A stretch of 64,000 nucleotides of DNA from Irpex lacteus (Eukaryota > Basidiomycota > Agaricomycetes > Polyporales > Irpicaceae). The position numbers were made by a program, and so were the translations under genes. The notes beneath the pieces are model-generated. The model did no database searches, was not told the DNA's origin, and saw only the letters and a list, made by a program, of their open reading frames with translations. Numbering within the stretch: the stretch's first letter is position 1; each line of letters starts with the position of its first letter. Location: positions 310,001 to 374,000 of the forward strand of contig MQVO02000020.1 of assembly GCA_001986395.2 (NCBI GenBank), in the 5' to 3' direction. Below, one piece after another: positions 25,034 to 38,067 of the stretch.

Positions 25034-28000
25034 ATGAATGATCGCGGCACGTTTGGGACAAGGCGGCAACAGCACCAGGCGCCGGTAAACCATGCTTTCC
25101 CTGGTGGCGGTCCAAGAGCTTTGACCAGTCGTTCCCCGCCCAATCTGTCTCCGAACATGGAGGACGGCCACGGCCAGCGGGAGCTGCTTGGCCTTCCCGC
25201 CCATCCGGGTCACTTGTCGAATCAAACATTGGCAAATATGTTTCATACTCTTCAACCACCCTCGCCTCCTCCCGCTCTATCACAGCCACCGCCCCGTCCA
25301 CGCCATCGAGTCCTCGTCAAACGGTCGCGCTCGAATTCCATTGCTTTTCAGCAAGGCCCGCCTGTTTTACCTACTCCATTGCTCCGGCCGAAGATGGTCG
25401 CGCAACTTTCAAGCGGGAGCGAGACAGCGTCGTCTTATACTTCACACCCGTCGTCTGGTGTGTGGAGAGGAAGTCTCGCGTCAACGCCGTCTACAAGTCC
25501 GGGAACCTCGGAGAGTCACTCGAGCAGCGCATGTCCCCCTGCGCGACCGCAGAGCTATTTTGCCGAGTTGCAGATGCAGATGAGGGACAGCGGCGAGTTC
25601 GACCCTTCTTCCTTCGATTCCAGATATCCGAGGATCGTGAAAGGAAGCTTTGGAGGGAACGAGAACGGGGACGATAGCCTAGTTGCAAGTTCGACGTCAA
25701 CATTGAAGGCAAGAGCCCAGAATAACGCGTCTCTCGCGTCTTTAACGATCATGCCGGCTCATGCACCTACGAGAAAGTTGACAAAGAGGAGGCCTCAGGC
25801 GCAGAAAGCTAGTAGTCCCGGTACGCGTACGCATCAGCGTTCCAGGTCTGTTACTTTCGAGGACGCGGCGTTATCAGCGCAGTTGCCGTCATCTCCGCCT
25901 GGTATCGACATGAAGCCGAGTTCAAGAGGCCGAGCTATCTCACGCGAAGGTGACACTGAGGATGAGAAGAAGCGGTCGACGTCAAGGAGCAAGAGCGTAT
26001 TACGTATCAAGATACGTAGTCCCTCATGTAGTGGACGGCACGCTGGAGAGGATGACGGCAAAGGAGATGAGAAGGTGGATTATCTGCCTCCCGTGCGACC
26101 GTTGGAACCGTTGTGGATAGGAAACGGCATGGTGCGTTATGAATCCTCCCGAATAAGTCCACTTTTGCTCAACGCACATACGTTCGGTACAGATGCTCAG
26201 CCCCTACTCTCGATATACATACCCCTCATCGACCGACGACTTCTATGGCAAATCTTCTTCCCATGCTCCCTTGACCGATTCTACTACCGATGCTCTTACC
26301 TCCCTTGCTTTCACAGGCAACACCGGTTTTCTTTCCTCTTCTGCTCTGGCTGCTCTCAGTTCTCGGCTCACGAACAACGGACTGTACAACGACGATCCAC
26401 CACGACCATCTACTCCCTTTCTCCTTTCCAAAGACTCGGAAGCATTCACATTCGACCCATACGCTGAAGAAAAAGAGAATACGACGACGGACGGGAAACG
26501 CGATAACAAGGGTACATTCGGGAAGAAAAGCAAGGATGCCATGTACAAGTCCTCCTTCTCATTCTTGCGTATCGACTCTGCAGCTGCTGCCAAAAGCCCC
26601 GAGGTCCACTCTGTACCTATGCAGGTGAAGCGAGAGGAAGACCTCGAGGGATTGGACGACCTTAGCGCTCTGCCGAAGCCAATACCGAGGAACAGACCGA
26701 AAACCAAGGACGACAGCCCTCTGAGGAGATGGACGCTCGCTATGACGGACGTTTCTGATGAAGTGCTGGTGCAGGAGCTGGAGAAGATGCGGATGGAGGC
26801 GAGAGGCCCAACACGGAGGAAGCGTCGTGGGAACCCGAAGAGTCCCACAGCGACCTCGAGTTCTGGCGGACACACTCATACCGACAGTCTCAGCGGAGAA
26901 GGGGACCAGAAGGCCATTGTTTGCGGAGGTGAGGAGGATGCGAAGTGGAGAGAGGAGCTGGTGAGGTTTAGGATCTCTCAGGCCGAGAGGAAGCCAGGCG
27001 ACGAGTCGGACGACGAGAGCGACGACTCACAATCGGAATCAGGCGAACTCGAGGATTCTCCTCTCGAGTTCACCGTCATGGATGACGCGGGCTGGAAGTC
27101 GGCGCGGCGAGCCTTGCTGTGCTGTCGGGAGCTGGTCCGAACGGAACGCAGCTATCAGGCGAGGCTCAGGCAGCTTCTGGCTGGTGAGACGGAGACCCCA
27201 CCGCCTGCTCTCGCGTTGTCGTATGTCCCTGCTTTGTTGCGTGCCAGTGAGGCGTTGCTGGCTAGGCTTGAGGACGATCCGAGTGCGTGGGGTGTCAGTG
27301 CCGCGTTTGTTGGTGTTGAAGAGGAGGTGGAGACTGCGTTCGTGGCCTGGTGTGGTATTGTTGGTGCGGTGTTCGAAGGTGGAGATGCTTCGTCGGACAG
27401 GCCGAGGAAGATCGTGAGGAGCCCGAAGACGTCCTCGATTGGACGTGCAGAGTCTGGCAGTGGTGCTTTCGGGAAGAGAACCACTAGCTCTGCGTCGCTC
27501 CAGCAAGCTCAGCCGGAGAGCATCTATCGCAAACGACAGATGTCCTTCTTAGAAGAGGACCCTGCCGAAAGCGGGGCCAATATAGGCATGTTCACCGCCG
27601 CCCTCGGAACAGGCCTTGCCTATAACATCGCCCCGTCGGTGTCGACTACCCACCAGTCCACCGACGAGTTTGGCTTGAAGGGTGCAGAGAAGCCTCTCTC
27701 GAGCTCTTTATCGATCTCTAGGGCTCTCAAACGCATGACGGTCTTCTCTTCCACGAGTAGCTTGCCACCGTCGCCTATTTCACCGTCGGCGCCCCCTACC
27801 GTGTCCTCTGGGTCGTCGAAGAAGGGCAAGAAGGAGAAGAAGCCGACTGTGAGGGAACTCGCGATTCAGCCCTCGCAGCGAGTCATGCGATACGTTCTAC
27901 AGTATCGAGGTGCGTTTGCTTTGTATATCGTTGAGATTACGTCTTGACTGTTCTGCCCTTTAGATCTACTAGCTCATACACCCACTGAAAGTCCTTCGCG

Positions 28001-28094
28001 TGGCCTCGTCGAGCGGGCACTCGAGAGTGCGCTCAGGATTGCTGCCAAATGCGATCGTGCGCAAGGCAACGCTACCTTTCTCCGAAACTTGTGA
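25034..28094 (+). CDS. Dbl-homology (RhoGEF) domain protein, divergent, no PH domain
   Basis: Predicted exchange factor for a Rho-type GTPase. Three exons (25034-26131, 26193-27909, 27964-28094) join in frame to 981 residues. The first 600 residues are disordered, Ser/Pro-rich. The DH-like region starts near residue 680 with WKSARRALLCCRELVRTERSY, the usual first helix. It continues through YVPALLRASEALLARLEDD. After a low-complexity insertion of about 200 residues it ends with the most conserved DH helix, REL.IQPSQRVMRYVLQYR|DLLAHT, which crosses the last intron. The protein then stops after the final helix (ALESALRIAAKCDRAQ) without a pleckstrin-homology domain. The start is the first in-frame ATG; the open frame runs further upstream, so an unseen 5' exon is possible. 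The domain call rests on motif order and is fairly secure; activity is not. Confidence 0.72.
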
Positions 28095-29351
28095 TCATTC
28101 TTAGACCCTCATTGCATTCATCTTTCTCGTTCACTCTTGCATTTTTCTTGACCTCGCTCATCTAATCATCTGTTGTGTTGCATATCTCCATCTTATATCA
28201 AGCATTCCGATTTCCATCTTGCATTATCCTCATACCCCCTTGCCACTCATTTCTTGCTTTTCTCCATCCATCATGTCTCCCAATGCACAATGCTCTTAAT
28301 ATACGGCCCCCGAAGATACTGGTTCCTCCTCGCTTGTTTTGCATGTATCCGCCCTGTTGTGTCATACCCTTGTTCCATGTACTAAGTAGTGTCCCGTATG
28401 TCGTGGAAGCCAAAAATGAATTAACACAAGAACATTGCTCACCTACAATTCATCTGTGCGACGTAGAAGGTGAAGTCGGTCCGTAACCTCCTGCTAATAC
28501 ATACTGTTTTAGGAAATTTGAGCACTTTGTGGCGTGGGAATTTGTGGCCATGAGCTGGATCGTGATCCGACGTATTCTCGGAATATTTCGTTGACCTCGG
28601 TTCTGTTCCTTTGTGCGACCATTCCTTGCTTTCAAGAGTACGATATGGCCCCAACAGCCAAGGTTGTGATACCACGGACAACGTGCCCAGATAACAGCTG
28701 ATACTTCGCATGGTCATTTCGGAGAGTAGCATCCCATGACGCGGCATAAGTCTGATAGTGTTACGCTTCAGACTTTACTGCACGCGTCGTCTTCACACCA
28801 TCCGAAGTATTCTCAGGTAAGGATGACTTTTTGAGTGGCACCCATCTTGTCATCGATGTCCAGAAAGGTAGATGACTGGATATCTGTAAACGTAGCAGGG
28901 TCGGTATGAGGAAGGAAGACACAGTGCCACTGACGGTTTGCACCCGCCTCGTGCCACTGACTTCGGGCTGGTAAGATGTCAACGTCCTACCAGTGCATCG
29001 GAACCATGTCAGCCATGCCACGCGTGAGATACGATACCTACTATCCGGGAATCTCCATCGTTCTCAGCCACTTGCTGCCAATAATTGTAACAGGATTGCT
29101 ATCGCCTAAACGCCGTCTTAAATACTGCCAGGGAGTTCCGGATCGAGTTTCAGCGAATTACTAGTCTCAGCCAGCACCCCGCCTTCCCGCGCATGCTTGG
29201 TTTAGGACCGCTCGGACTGGGTGCACACCGTTTTCACTTGGATCTTGACCAAGATGAACCAAGGCGAGTCAATCTCACTTTTATCGCTTCTCGATCTATT
29301 GTACCCTCTTTTGCAATGTTTGGTGGTGGCTACACGCAGAAATGCTGACAT
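28095..29351. other. Intergenic, 3' region of the DH gene and promoter of the BTB gene
   Basis: The first 300 bp are T/C-rich and look like 3' untranslated sequence. No gene is supported between 28400 and 29250. An alternative start of the BTB gene may exist at 29254, in a better translation context. It would be joined to the body by an intron from about 29315 to 29377. Confidence 0.35.
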
Positions 29352-30506
29352 ATGCTATCTTACACCTTTCATTCAGACCCGCCACCGGAGGTGCAGATCA
29401 TCCCTCACCCCGAGCTGTGGTTCGAGGACGGCAACATCGAGCTCATTGCTGAGAATGTGTCCTTCCGAGTACACAAGACGGTCCTGGCAGGATCGTCTGA
29501 TTTCTTCAAGGACATGTTCAGCCTCCCTCAACCTCCTCCGGAGGAACCGGCTGAAGGGGAAGCTCAGCCCATGCAGACAGAGATTCCGCGATTAGAAACG
29601 TCCGAGACCGCCGAAGACCTGGCCTACTTCCTGGATGCCATGTACAATTGTCTGAGGTTGGTGTCGTCCTGCTTCTCGAAATCACATGTTCAGCTCGCCC
29701 ATGTCAGGGCTGGCGATGAAAGAACTTGCAAAGTGTTACGAACCGTCGTCGCTGACTGATACGCATGAAATTATATTGTCACCCACAGATACTTTCAGAA
29801 GGACTCGCAAATCACCTACAGATCCCTCCAAGCCGTGCTAATTCTCTCGCAGAAATTCTCCTCCGAGTCCCTGCGCACATTCGCCATCGGTCGACTCGAG
29901 GCTGCCTTCCCTCGTTCCTTCACGGAATGGGAAGCGATCACTAGTGGAGACCGCGTCCAACCCGTAATCTACCACGAGGATGAGCTCTTCTCGATCGCCA
30001 ACCTGACACGAGAGTCTGGACTGACGGAAATTCTTCCCGTCGTCCTGTACGACTGCTGCCAACAGGACATCGACTATATCCTCGAGGGCATCGAAACCGA
30101 AGACGGCAGGCGGGTCGAGCTCAGCCCCGAGAATAGGAAAAGCTGTTTGCAGGCGCGGTCGAAGCTGACAGCAGCTACTCTCCAGATGCTGCGCACGCTC
30201 TCGTATGCAAGGGACGGCTTGTGCGACCAATACGGCTGTATCAGCGCGTTACGGGATATAAGCGGAGGCGACCTGGTGAGCGATAGGTTGTTGCACCATC
30301 CACTCGTGGTGCTGGACGAGGAGTTCGAGTCGGCGCCGCAGCCACAGCCGCAGGGTGTTGCGTTGTTGAACATGGTGGGAGCGGCTCCGGTGACGGGCAT
30401 CGCTAGTTTGTGTCGTTTGTGTCGGGACAATTGTAGGAACCAGATGCGCATTGCGCGCGAGAAGCTCCTGCGAGATATGGACGAATATATTCCTATCACT
30501 GCTTAG
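29352..30506 (+). CDS. BTB/POZ domain protein
   Basis: Two exons (29352-29656, 29789-30506) with a 132 nt intron give 340 residues in frame. The N-terminal BTB fold is clear: LWFEDGNIELIAENVSFRVHKTVLAGSSDFFKDMF is the standard first strands and dimer helix, including the FRVHK motif. After a Pro/Glu loop, DLAYFLDAMYNC and the region YRSLQAVLILSQKFSSESLR complete the domain. The C-terminal 200 residues are the helical, Cys-containing extension usual in the large Agaricomycete BTB family. BTB proteins form dimers and often act as substrate adaptors for Cullin-3 ubiquitin ligase. No Kelch repeats, zinc finger or membrane segment are present, so the partner is unknown. Start is uncertain: this ATG has a weak context, and a spliced start at 29254 is the alternative. 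Confidence 0.8.
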
Positions 30507-30942
30507 CTACGACAAGATACCCGTGATACCCCTTTCTTTTCATCTTTGGGCATGGAAACATTGTAAGAATACTGTACCATAGGTCGAATGCCAAACAACT
30601 CAGCACAATAGCGTGAACTTTGTTGTAGCTCCAGTCGAAGTTCGGTACACCGCAGAGTTCGCGGGCAAAATAAGTGTGTATAGCGAGTTGCGAACATCAA
30701 CCTTGCAGACGTATGCGCTTCAAGTTAAGTCCTATTCGAAGAAGTTGCGGCTCTTCAGGACGGGCTGTCTTGCTGTAAACCACATGAGAGAGATGCTATC
30801 ACATCGCCGATTTGACTTACCATCCGTTGGTGATGCTTTATGAAACTGGCGTAGCAGAGGCCACGAGAATAGTACTATCAACGTGCAGATGTCAGCTCCA
30901 TACGACAAACAAGAGATAGCCCACACGAACCTCGTCTCCGCA

Positions 30943-31260
30943 CTACGTTTTATTTTCCTCTTCGCCCTTCTTCTCTTCCTCTTGCACCCTCGTTTCCTGC
31001 CCAGTCGTGTCCTTGCCTGCCTCCTGCTCAAGAGTTCCCAGTAGCCCGTCGAGATTGTTGAGTATCTCGTCCAACCTGCTCTCTACCCCCGAAGCAACGC
31101 CGTTCGCGGTGTCTAACCTACGTAGCAGCTCGGATATGTTCGCGTCGTCGACTTCTTCGCTTTCGTCAGAAGAAAGCAGGGAGGCTAGCAGAGCGATGTC
31201 TGTTTGAAGACTCGAGTTGCCGCTCTCTTTGGGCGACGCCCCGTTGGGTTTCGAAGACAT
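30943..31260 (-). CDS. Small acidic helical protein, 105 aa
   Basis: Single-exon minus-strand gene of 105 residues; an in-frame ATG seven codons upstream (31281) is an alternative start. The centre is a likely amphipathic helix or coiled coil (ANISELLRRLDTANGVASGV followed by SRLDEILNNLDGLLGTLEQE), and the C-terminus is highly charged (EEEKKGEEENKT). There is no signal peptide. Its size and helix pattern resemble small subunits of trafficking or kinetochore complexes such as BLOC-1-type proteins, but I cannot assign a family. It lies head-to-head with the flavin-binding protein gene, 268 bp apart, so the two may share a promoter. Confidence 0.55.
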   Translation of the reverse strand: MSSKPNGASPKESGNSSLQTDIALLASLLSSDESEEVDDANISELLRRLDTANGVASGVESRLDEILNNLDGLLGTLEQEAGKDTTGQETRVQEEEKKGEEENKT

Positions 31261-31528
31261 GCTAGCTATGATCAGAGCCATTTGTCATTAGCTGTCTTAT
31301 ACATGGTCTGAACGAGGGACCGATTCGGCTTACTGTGAATGTTTAGAGGAGCGACGTGCCCTGTTGTGTCAGTGTACCGTGACAGTACAGTGAGTACTAG
31401 TAGTGAGATCGCCCGATCTCCGACTCTCACAACCGCGCGAGTGATGTCACCCCGGGACGTCCTCTGATAATACCAACCACGACCTCGAAGCATTGAACAG
31501 TAAGCTGATGCGAGCAAGGATTGCACCG

Positions 31529-32369
31529 ATGGCATCCAAACCTCGTTGGCTCTCGAAGATCGTCGAGGCTCTTGCAGTTCCCGATAACAAAGGCAAAGTC
31601 GGTGAGTGCACTGTATCAACTGCCTTCGAAGTTCCCCATCAAACATCGTGCTCATTGCTCCCAATATCTACGAACAGTATATCAAGTAGCCACCGTCGAC
31701 AGCCAGAATATCCCACACGTCCGCACCCAAGTCCACCGCGGCTTCCTCATCCCCAAATCCGCACCGAGCCTCCCCCTCCTAATCACCTCCTCCGACGTCC
31801 GTTCACCCAAGGTCACCCAGATCTTCTCGAACGCGTCGGTGGAGCTGTGCTGGTGGCTGGAAGGCTCGCAGGACCAATTCCGCATCTCTGGCAAAGCCAG
31901 AGTCATACCCTCCCCCGACAATGCTCTCAGCAACCTCTCCGCGGACGCATTCAGCCTCGCCACGAACGCCTTAGACGAATCTGGGGAAGCCGACCGTGAA
32001 GACGGCAATGACAACCGCGTGTTGGGCAAGTACGACTGGGAACGAAAGCGTCAGGAGGTCTTCGAGGCGATGAAACCCGCCATGAAAGCCAGCTGGTGTG
32101 CGCCCAAAGCTCCCGGGAGCCGTATGGCGTCGTACGACGTTCCAGTGCGCGAGGGGTGGCCCACGGAGGTGCCTAACAAGGAGGATCTGAAGACGGAGGA
32201 GGAGAGGAGGAACTATGAGGTTGCGCTTGGGAATTTTGCGATGGTGGTGGTTGAGCCGACGAGGGTGGATTGGGTGCAGTTGGGGGAGCGGCCGAATCGG
32301 AGGACGTTGTTCACGAGGAAGGACGAGCAGGGTGGGTCGTTTTGGGAGGAGGAGATTTTGGTGCCGTGA
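31529..32369 (+). CDS. FMN-binding pyridoxamine-5'-phosphate-oxidase-like protein (Alr4036 type)
   Basis: Two exons (31529-31601, 31678-32369) with a 76 nt intron give 254 residues. The split-barrel flavin-binding fold is indicated by RWLSKIVEALAVP at the start, then VYQVATVDSQNIPHVRTQVHRGF and SSDVRSPKVTQI. These correspond to the strands and phosphate-contacting Arg residues of the pyridoxamine oxidase superfamily. The C-terminal strand VDWVQLGERPNRRTLF is the usual end. It probably binds FMN; whether it makes pyridoxal phosphate or reduces another substrate is unknown. True PNPO enzymes carry a different C-terminus. Two in-frame ATGs upstream (31493, 31508) would add up to 12 residues; I chose the third because it starts at the conserved SKPRWL block. 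No targeting signal is evident. Confidence 0.78.
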
Positions 32370-33145
32370 GGCTTGGATCTGGGAGTGTTGTCGTTAAAGT
32401 TGAACTTGGATTCTGGATCCTGGATTGTAATCATAGACAAGAGTGGCCCTCGCTACGCTCCGGGTGGTCCAGGGGAGCGAGGGTGCAAGGATCAACGACT
32501 GCAAGACGAAAGCGGATCACGGTACACTCTGAGATTTGAGTTCAGTAAGAGCGGAGGTCGATACTTACGGTAATACCGCAGCAGAACAAAAGACTGGTTC
32601 GCGAAGTCTCCACCGGGGCACGATAGAACGGACACAGGGTGCAAATAAGTGACATCACAGGGTACACGCAGAAAGATAAATAGCCAGGGAAGGCAGAGAT
32701 CCTGCGGGGCAGGAGAGGGCACGACTATCGAGTCAAATAAGTAAGCACTAAGTAAGATAGGTAAGTAAAGATAAGAAAGGAATGGACGCCCTGACATGGC
32801 GTCGTAAGTAAAAGTGAAGCGATTGAGCAACAGTAAGAAAAAAATTGAAGCTTGGGGGACATGGTTAATAACACGGAGTAATGTAGTAAACCAACGCTGT
32901 ATCGGTATACGTAGACTTCTGTTACCACAAATTCGTGCGGTGTCGATCGCATTCACCCATCGTATATGTGAACCAAATCGTTTCATTAAGGGAGTCAAAT
33001 GGTGGTGGTACATGTAAGGAGAATAAGTATCGTCCTCCGAGCTTCATATAGCTTCATAATGATGTATCTTCTACATGGGTCTGTTCATTATCGTACACTT
33101 TTAAACATTAACGTTTTCTCATTTGTTGTGACGCATGGACGATCT
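32370..33145. other. Intergenic between converging genes
   Basis: About 0.8 kb between two converging genes. It should be two 3' untranslated regions. A 173-codon minus-strand frame is present at 32492-33013, but it is rich in rare residues, has no domain and lacks splice support, so I do not call it. Confidence 0.35.
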
Positions 33146-34691
<1,546 letters not shown>

Positions 34692-35068
34692 TACAATTCT
34701 AGTATTAAACAGCGGAGGTGGTGGTTCTTGTCAAAGGAGAAGTTCAGAGAATCCGCTGCGGGTGAGTGTCGATTCGTCTTCGGCTGTCCCTCCGGCTGCT
34801 TTTTATCGTGATCAGCATTCCTGATCTACGCTCGCCCCGCACGGGCCGACGTGGCTCTCGCATGCACCTCGACTTGTTCTCGTCATGGGAGGCTTCGAGA
34901 GCACATGGAAAAATCGCTCGTTTGCTGGGCGTAGACTACTGCTAGAATACAACTTCCACCGGCCATCCATCCCCCTCGCACATACCCACCCTAAATATCC
35001 ACCTTCTCTACATCTAGGGGTCACGGTACCGATGTCGTCCCTCGGGCTCAACGTTCAGCACCGCTCGC
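34692..35068. promoter_or_regulatory. Promoter region of the epimerase gene
   Basis: A 377 bp gap upstream of the minus-strand epimerase start and downstream of the THO1 stop. It must contain the epimerase promoter. No TATA box or known galactose-activator site was recognised. Confidence 0.35.
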
Positions 35069-37812
35069 TCAGCTCTCCATCTTCACCTCGCCCTCGACCT
35101 CGGTCTCGCGCTGGTCTATCGGCACACACTCCACCGTCGTCGGGTCCTTCGGCTCCTCACTCGCAAGCCCCTCCGACACACCGAGTCCAACACCGCTCTC
35201 TGCCTTCCCCTCGCCACTACCACTCGAAGGCACCATCGGGCTCGTCCCGCGTTCACCGCCATCGGCACTTGCAGGAGGCTCTCCACGCAGGGCCCTCTCC
35301 TCTCTTTCAACCCTCTCCTTCTCCTCCTTCTCGGCCCTCTCCCTCTCCTCCTTTTCGATCTCCTGAGCTAGAAGCAACACGTCCCCCGTTCCGATCTTCC
35401 CAAAGTGTTGCAAATACTGTTCGCGTGCAGTCCGGAGCGCGAGCCATGACCAGCGCTGCTTATTCTGTAGACATGGTTAGCATATTAGCGATACAATGTG
35501 ATTGATTGAGCATAGGGAAAGACGATCAGAATGATATTATCTTCGGAGGCAATGGTAGAGATGGCAGAATGCACATGACGTACCTCCTCGTACTGAAGAA
35601 TGAGATCGTCCGTCGGCTGCACGAGTTCAACGACCGGTGCAGGGGCCGGTACAGGTACAGGCACGGGCACGGGCACGGGTGCAGGTGTAGGTGTAGGTGC
35701 AACAATCGGTATTGAGGTAGGTTCAGGAGTGGTTGCAGGCGGAGGAGGCTTGACTGGTGTGCTGCCCGGTTTCGCAGGCAATGATGGGTGAAGGGGAGGA
35801 GTGGCAGGTGGTGCGGAGGGTGTTGCGGCTTTGTGCACCGCAGGAGCCGGAGCAGGCGATGGCGCGTTGTCCTGTGCTGCTGGTGCAGGGGACGCAGGAG
35901 CTGTAGAAGTAGTTGCTGCTGCCGCGGCCGCTGCTTTCGCGCGAGCAGCCGCCATGCGCTCGGCCGTTCTTGCGAGTTGCTTTTTGCGGTTTTCGATCTT
36001 GACGTCTTCGAGTTTGACTTTCTTCACGAAGTCTTGCACGTCGCCAGGGCTAGATTATACTTGTAAGCGACGAGTTATGGGCGAAAGATACCAACGAAAC
36101 GACTCACTGGAAGACCTGCTGGAGATCAAACATGTCTCTGTACCCCATCAGCCATATCTCAGTCAACGCCTCCGACCCAAGACTATGCGGCCAAGGCTCA
36201 GGCTCCTCCCTCCTCTTCTTCCTCGCGCCCTGCGTAGCCTCCTCGATCCCAACCTTCTCCTTCCTCATCATCCCATCCACCTCAACCTCGATCTCCTCCA
36301 CCCACGGCTCCTTATCAAACGGCGCACACAATTCATTCTTCCACTTCACCCAGTTCTTCTCCCGTTCGAGAATGACAGAGACAGTCTCTGCGAACGCGCG
36401 CCCGCTCGGTGTCGTCTGTCGGAGCTCCTCGCTCACTTTCTGGATGGTATCTTGCACCCACTGTGCTTCGGGGGATTTGAGCGTGAAGTCTACTTGGAGA
36501 GAGCGGTTGCGAGGTGTTACCCATGTTTTCTTGGCGATTTCGGTGAAGGACAAGAGGTGGTGTAGGAGAATGAGCAGTTGGAAGAGGAATTGTCTGCGGA
36601 AATGGGTGTCTGCGATCTAGTGCGCGATGTGAGTACGAATATAATGTGCGCGGGGACGATGGAAGCACGCACCTCGAGATCGAGCAAGTCTGGGCTCGTG
36701 AGGTACTTTGCAAAGAAGTAGTCCTGTCCCGCCGCTTCGAGCCCCACGTCTGGTTCTCTCCTCCGCTTCAAAGACGTCGTGTGTGAATTAGACTTGCTAC
36801 CCATCAAGGCACGCTCCTTTGTAGTCGCCTCTTTGATCACAGGGAGAACTTTGTTGACCGATTCTTGGAAAGTTGCAAAGGTGACCAGGTTCGCGAAGAC
36901 AGAGGGCTTCGAGAAGGGCAGTTGAAGTGACCAGAAGGTACGGTAAAAGTCTATATGACGATAAGCTAATGCAATATCTCAATCTTGCTGTACATACCCT
37001 CTTTCTGTTGCTGTTTGACCTCTTCGGGTGTAGGCTTTGTCTCTTCGTCCGCGCCACCCTCCTTCTTGGCTCCTTCATCCACTTGCATCTCGTCTGCCGC
37101 AGCCTCTGGTTTCTGCGACTCCATATGCACGTCTTCCCCCTCCTCCTTTCTCGGCAACGACCCATCCTGCACTCCAGGTCCCTCCCAAGCAGGCCCATAC
37201 TCTCCTCTAAGGTTGACACCACTCCGCTCACCCAACGGGAATACCTGACTCAGAAAAGTCAATATTCGACCACAGAATAGCGTCGTAGAGCCCATCTTGG
37301 ACAGTCGGCGTAAGAGGTCATTGAGCGTCCTGAGGAGGGTGAGTGCTTTGCCCTTCTGCGGAATCATACCCGCAGTGAGCTTGTCGGCGCGGAGCTCGAT
37401 CCATGAGAATATGTGGGAGCATGAGGCAATGGTCTGCGTCTCGAGGAGGTCCTGGAGGACGCTGAAGGGAAAGGTTTGTTCGCAGGCGTCGTTGTCTGTG
37501 AGTGCGAGGACGAGGTCGAGGCGGTGGGTGAGGTCGTCATAATATGTGGTCACTGGGTTCTTGAGTGCCAGACCTTCAGTTGCCTATCAAAAGTGTCAAT
37601 TGTCGTTCATATCATTAACACATAATGCGTACTGCGAGAGCGAAAATCTCCTGGCGAAGGACAAACTCCCATTGAGCTTTGCGTACTTCTGGAGGCACGG
37701 AGTGGTCGAGAGAGGCGAGGACATGGACGACATGTTCGTGGAGGGCGTCTTTGCGGATAAGTTGTGGGAGAGATGTGAGAATGCGAGTCAACGCATCTTG
37801 CACGGCTTGCAT
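35069..37812 (-). CDS. THO1: THO complex subunit 1 (THOC1/Hpr1)
   Basis: Nuclear protein that couples transcription to mRNP packaging and export within the THO/TREX complex. Six exons (37812-37633, 37583-36998, 36950-36673, 36616-36108, 36049-35584, 35464-35069) join in frame to 804 residues. Family blocks are plain: FANLVTFATFQESVNKVLPV, DYFFAKYLTSPDLLDLEIAD followed by THFRRQFLFQLLILLHHLL, and EAQWVQDTIQKVSEEL followed by EKNWVKWKNELC. After the helical core comes an Ala/Pro-rich stretch with a run of PVPV dipeptides (about 35640-35700). The last exon encodes a short helical block (RWSWLALRTAREQYLQHFGK) and a charged tail (KEERERAEKEEKERVE). Human THOC1 has a death domain near the end; I see only weak resemblance there. 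The gene is head-to-head with COG8. Confidence 0.92.
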
Positions 37813-38067
37813 CGACCACACAACCGTGATATTGGTGCTGGTGAATAGTAAAGGTGGCGGTCATACAAAAGACGCTCGTGTGAATTGGTACGGAGTGGCG
37901 GGCCGCCGTCAATTGATGCGCCTTCGAGTCTGCGATCGTGTGAAGCTCGCCAAAGACTGTCATCTCAGTACTGTATGTCTCATTGGTGGGTGACAGATAT
38001 TACAACTTGTGTGCTGTTATTGATGCGCTTTATTTTGAGTATTCAATAGACCTCAATAGACTCGAAC
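37813..38067. promoter_or_regulatory. Bidirectional promoter, THO1 / COG8
   Basis: Only 255 bp separate the divergent start codons, so one intergenic region must drive both housekeeping genes. A T/A-rich stretch (ttattttgagtattcaatag, 38030-38049) lies just before the COG8 start. A short direct repeat, caatagacctcaatagact, sits at about 38044-38062. Confidence 0.6.

Noticed and set aside
22549..28094. A single giant gene joining the Ser-rich protein and the DH protein
   Set aside because: After the last possible donor at about 24514 no acceptor AG occurs for over 300 bp, and the first gene has its own stop at 24557 followed by promoter-like DNA.
32492..33013. 173-codon minus-strand frame with hydrophobic patches
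   Set aside because: No family motif, odd composition and located between two converging genes; best read as untranslated DNA.
34885..35505. 206-codon plus-strand frame rich in Ser/Pro/Arg
   Set aside because: It is antisense to the last exon and tail of THO1, whose low-complexity codons create open frames on the other strand.
35638..35705. Repetitive acaggtacaggcacggg tract
   Set aside because: It encodes the Pro-Val-rich linker of THO1 and is coding low complexity, not a separate repeat element.
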